Assembly (NCBI GenBank): GCA_031553685.1
Contig: JAVBLE010000005.1
Location: 1 to 6,924 of the forward strand
From: JAFGVL01 sp031553685
Lineage (GTDB): Bacteria > Bacteroidota > Bacteroidia > Bacteroidales > Paludibacteraceae
Direction of reading: 5' to 3'
DNA length: 6,924 nt
The notes below the pieces were generated by a model. That model was not told the DNA's origin and did not search any database. It saw only the letters and a list, made by a program, of their open reading frames with translations. The position numbers and the translations under genes were made by a program. Within the stretch, counting starts at the first letter, position 1; each line of letters starts with the position of its first letter. Shown piece after piece: positions 6,456 to 6,924 of the stretch.

Positions 6456-6467
6456 GCAACTAATATT
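6456..6467. repeat. Right copy of 12-bp direct repeat (putative target-site duplication)
   Basis: GCAACTAATATT, identical to 6185-6196. The sequence after it (6468-6506) is plain AT-rich DNA that presumably continued directly into the MFS leader before the insertion. Confidence 0.7.
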
Positions 6468-6506
6468 CAATAAATCACTCTTTCTGAAAATAATTTTGAA
6501 TAATAA

Positions 6507-6787
6507 CTCATGCTTTCTTAAAGTGGGGAGAGCATGGTTTAAGAGGCGAACTATATTTTCCCGTTGCAGAGAAGCATAGTTTTTAGTCCGGTTTATACTT
6601 TCCCGCATCGGGAAAGTATGGTTCAAGGGTCAAACTATACTTTCCCGCATCGGGAAAGTATGGTTCAAGGGTCAAACTATATTTTCCCGTAGCGTGAAAA
6701 TACAGTTCGAGGGTCAATTTATTCTTTCCCGCTATGGGAAAGAACCATTCAATGCGTGAATCATCCTCTCCCGCTATGGAAAGGGGG
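6507..6787. repeat. Tandem array of 42-bp hairpin-forming units
   Basis: Units with an exact 42-bp period start at about 6507, 6549, 6591, 6633, 6675, 6717 and 6759. The consensus is a 4-base lead (AACT), an arm ATACTTTCCCG, a 3-base loop, the arm CGGGAAAGTAT, then GGTTCAAGGGTCA. AACT and GGTT extend the stem to about 15 bp. The units at 6591 and 6633 are identical except in the first bases; the outer units are increasingly diverged. In the unit at 6675 a C-to-T change in the left arm is matched by G-to-A in the right arm, and in the unit at 6717 an A-T pair is swapped to T-A. The linkers are conserved too, so this is not a CRISPR array. The last unit breaks off near 6784-6787. Reading frames through the array contain stops. 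Confidence 0.85.
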
Positions 6788-6924
6788 TCTGTTCATTAAA
6801 CTGTGTCAACGGGGAAAGTATCAGCTAATGTACCATCTTTTCTCAAATAAAATAATAAACTCGGCTAAAATTTCTTTCCAAGCGGCAATAGGAGCATTCT
6901 TTTCCAATATCTTTTGCTGTACTA
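6785..6924 (-). mobile_element. End of an IS256-family-like insertion sequence, cut by the window edge
   Basis: From about 6785 the 42-bp repeat pattern stops and the sequence GTCTGTTCATTAAACTGTG (6786-6804, continuing TCAAC) follows. Its spacing of GTC..GT and TGTGTnAA resembles the terminal inverted repeats I recall for IS256 itself. A transposase-like C-terminal reading frame ends 36 bp inside this boundary. The other end is outside the window, so neither the matching inverted repeat nor the target duplication can be checked; the boundary is good to a few bases only. Confidence 0.5.
6821..6924 (-). CDS. Putative transposase C-terminus (IS256-like), partial
   Basis: Thirty-three codons are open from the window edge to a TGA at 6821-6823. 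The readable residues include NAPIAAWKEILAEF (9-22) and IILFEKRWYIS (23-33). IS256/mutator-type transposases typically end with a tryptophan followed by a short helix ending in F-x-x-R (pattern W...l.q..i.F..R), which this fits at Trp15, Phe22, Phe26 and Arg29. The stretch is too short for a firm family call; the adjacent terminal-repeat-like sequence is the main support. Whether the remainder of the gene is intact cannot be seen. Confidence 0.4.
   Translation of the reverse strand, partial: VQQKILEKNAPIAAWKEILAEFIILFEKRWYIS

Noticed and set aside
6444..6626. Minus-strand 60-codon frame across the repeat region
   Set aside because: It runs through the hairpin repeats and the edge of the MITE-like element, has no recognisable domain or ribosome site, and repeat units in the same register contain stops.
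6507..6787. CRISPR array
   Set aside because: The whole 42-bp unit recurs, including the bases between hairpins, so there are no unique spacers, and no cas genes are present.

Overview
The window looks like a chromosomal stretch from a member of the Bacteroidota, probably Bacteroidales. This rests on moderate-to-low GC, AT-rich gene starts that mostly lack Shine-Dalgarno sequences, a typical Bacteroidota gene set, and intergenic palindromes of the CCCCTAAATCCCCT...AGGGG kind, which I recall as common in that phylum. Genus cannot be called from the sequence alone.

Left part (+ strand). Positions 1-196 form a non-coding imperfect palindrome bounded by a perfect 20-bp inverted repeat. Next comes a two-gene unit, 224-1024 and 1027-1857, encoding the two halves of a UshA-type 5'-nucleotidase as separate exported proteins in swapped order: the substrate-binding C-domain first, the metallophosphatase domain as a lipoprotein second. 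After a 104-bp gap there is a CPBP (CAAX-like/Abi) membrane protease, 1962-2855.

Middle part (- strand). A membrane-anchored GH25 muramidase (2860-3633) meets the CPBP gene tail to tail with only 4 bp between the stop codons. It lies 16 bp downstream of a TRIC/UPF0126 membrane protein (3650-4321), probably in one operon. Further upstream are a PhnB-like VOC protein (4389-4823), ended by an intrinsic terminator that abuts the TRIC start codon, and an MFS exporter (4989-6176).

Right part (6177-6924) holds no intact gene but is the most structured section. A 259-bp palindromic, MITE-like element (6197-6455), flanked by a 12-bp direct repeat, sits 20 bp upstream of the MFS start codon. Beyond it is a tandem array of about seven 42-bp units, each able to form a hairpin, with paired compensatory changes between units. 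The last unit is cut by what looks like the end of an IS256-family insertion sequence, whose transposase C-terminus runs off the window edge.

The genes themselves are ordinary cell-envelope and housekeeping functions: nucleotide scavenging, membrane proteolysis, peptidoglycan cleavage and transport. No defence or biosynthetic system is visible. The unusual material is the layered non-coding repeats upstream of the MFS gene.
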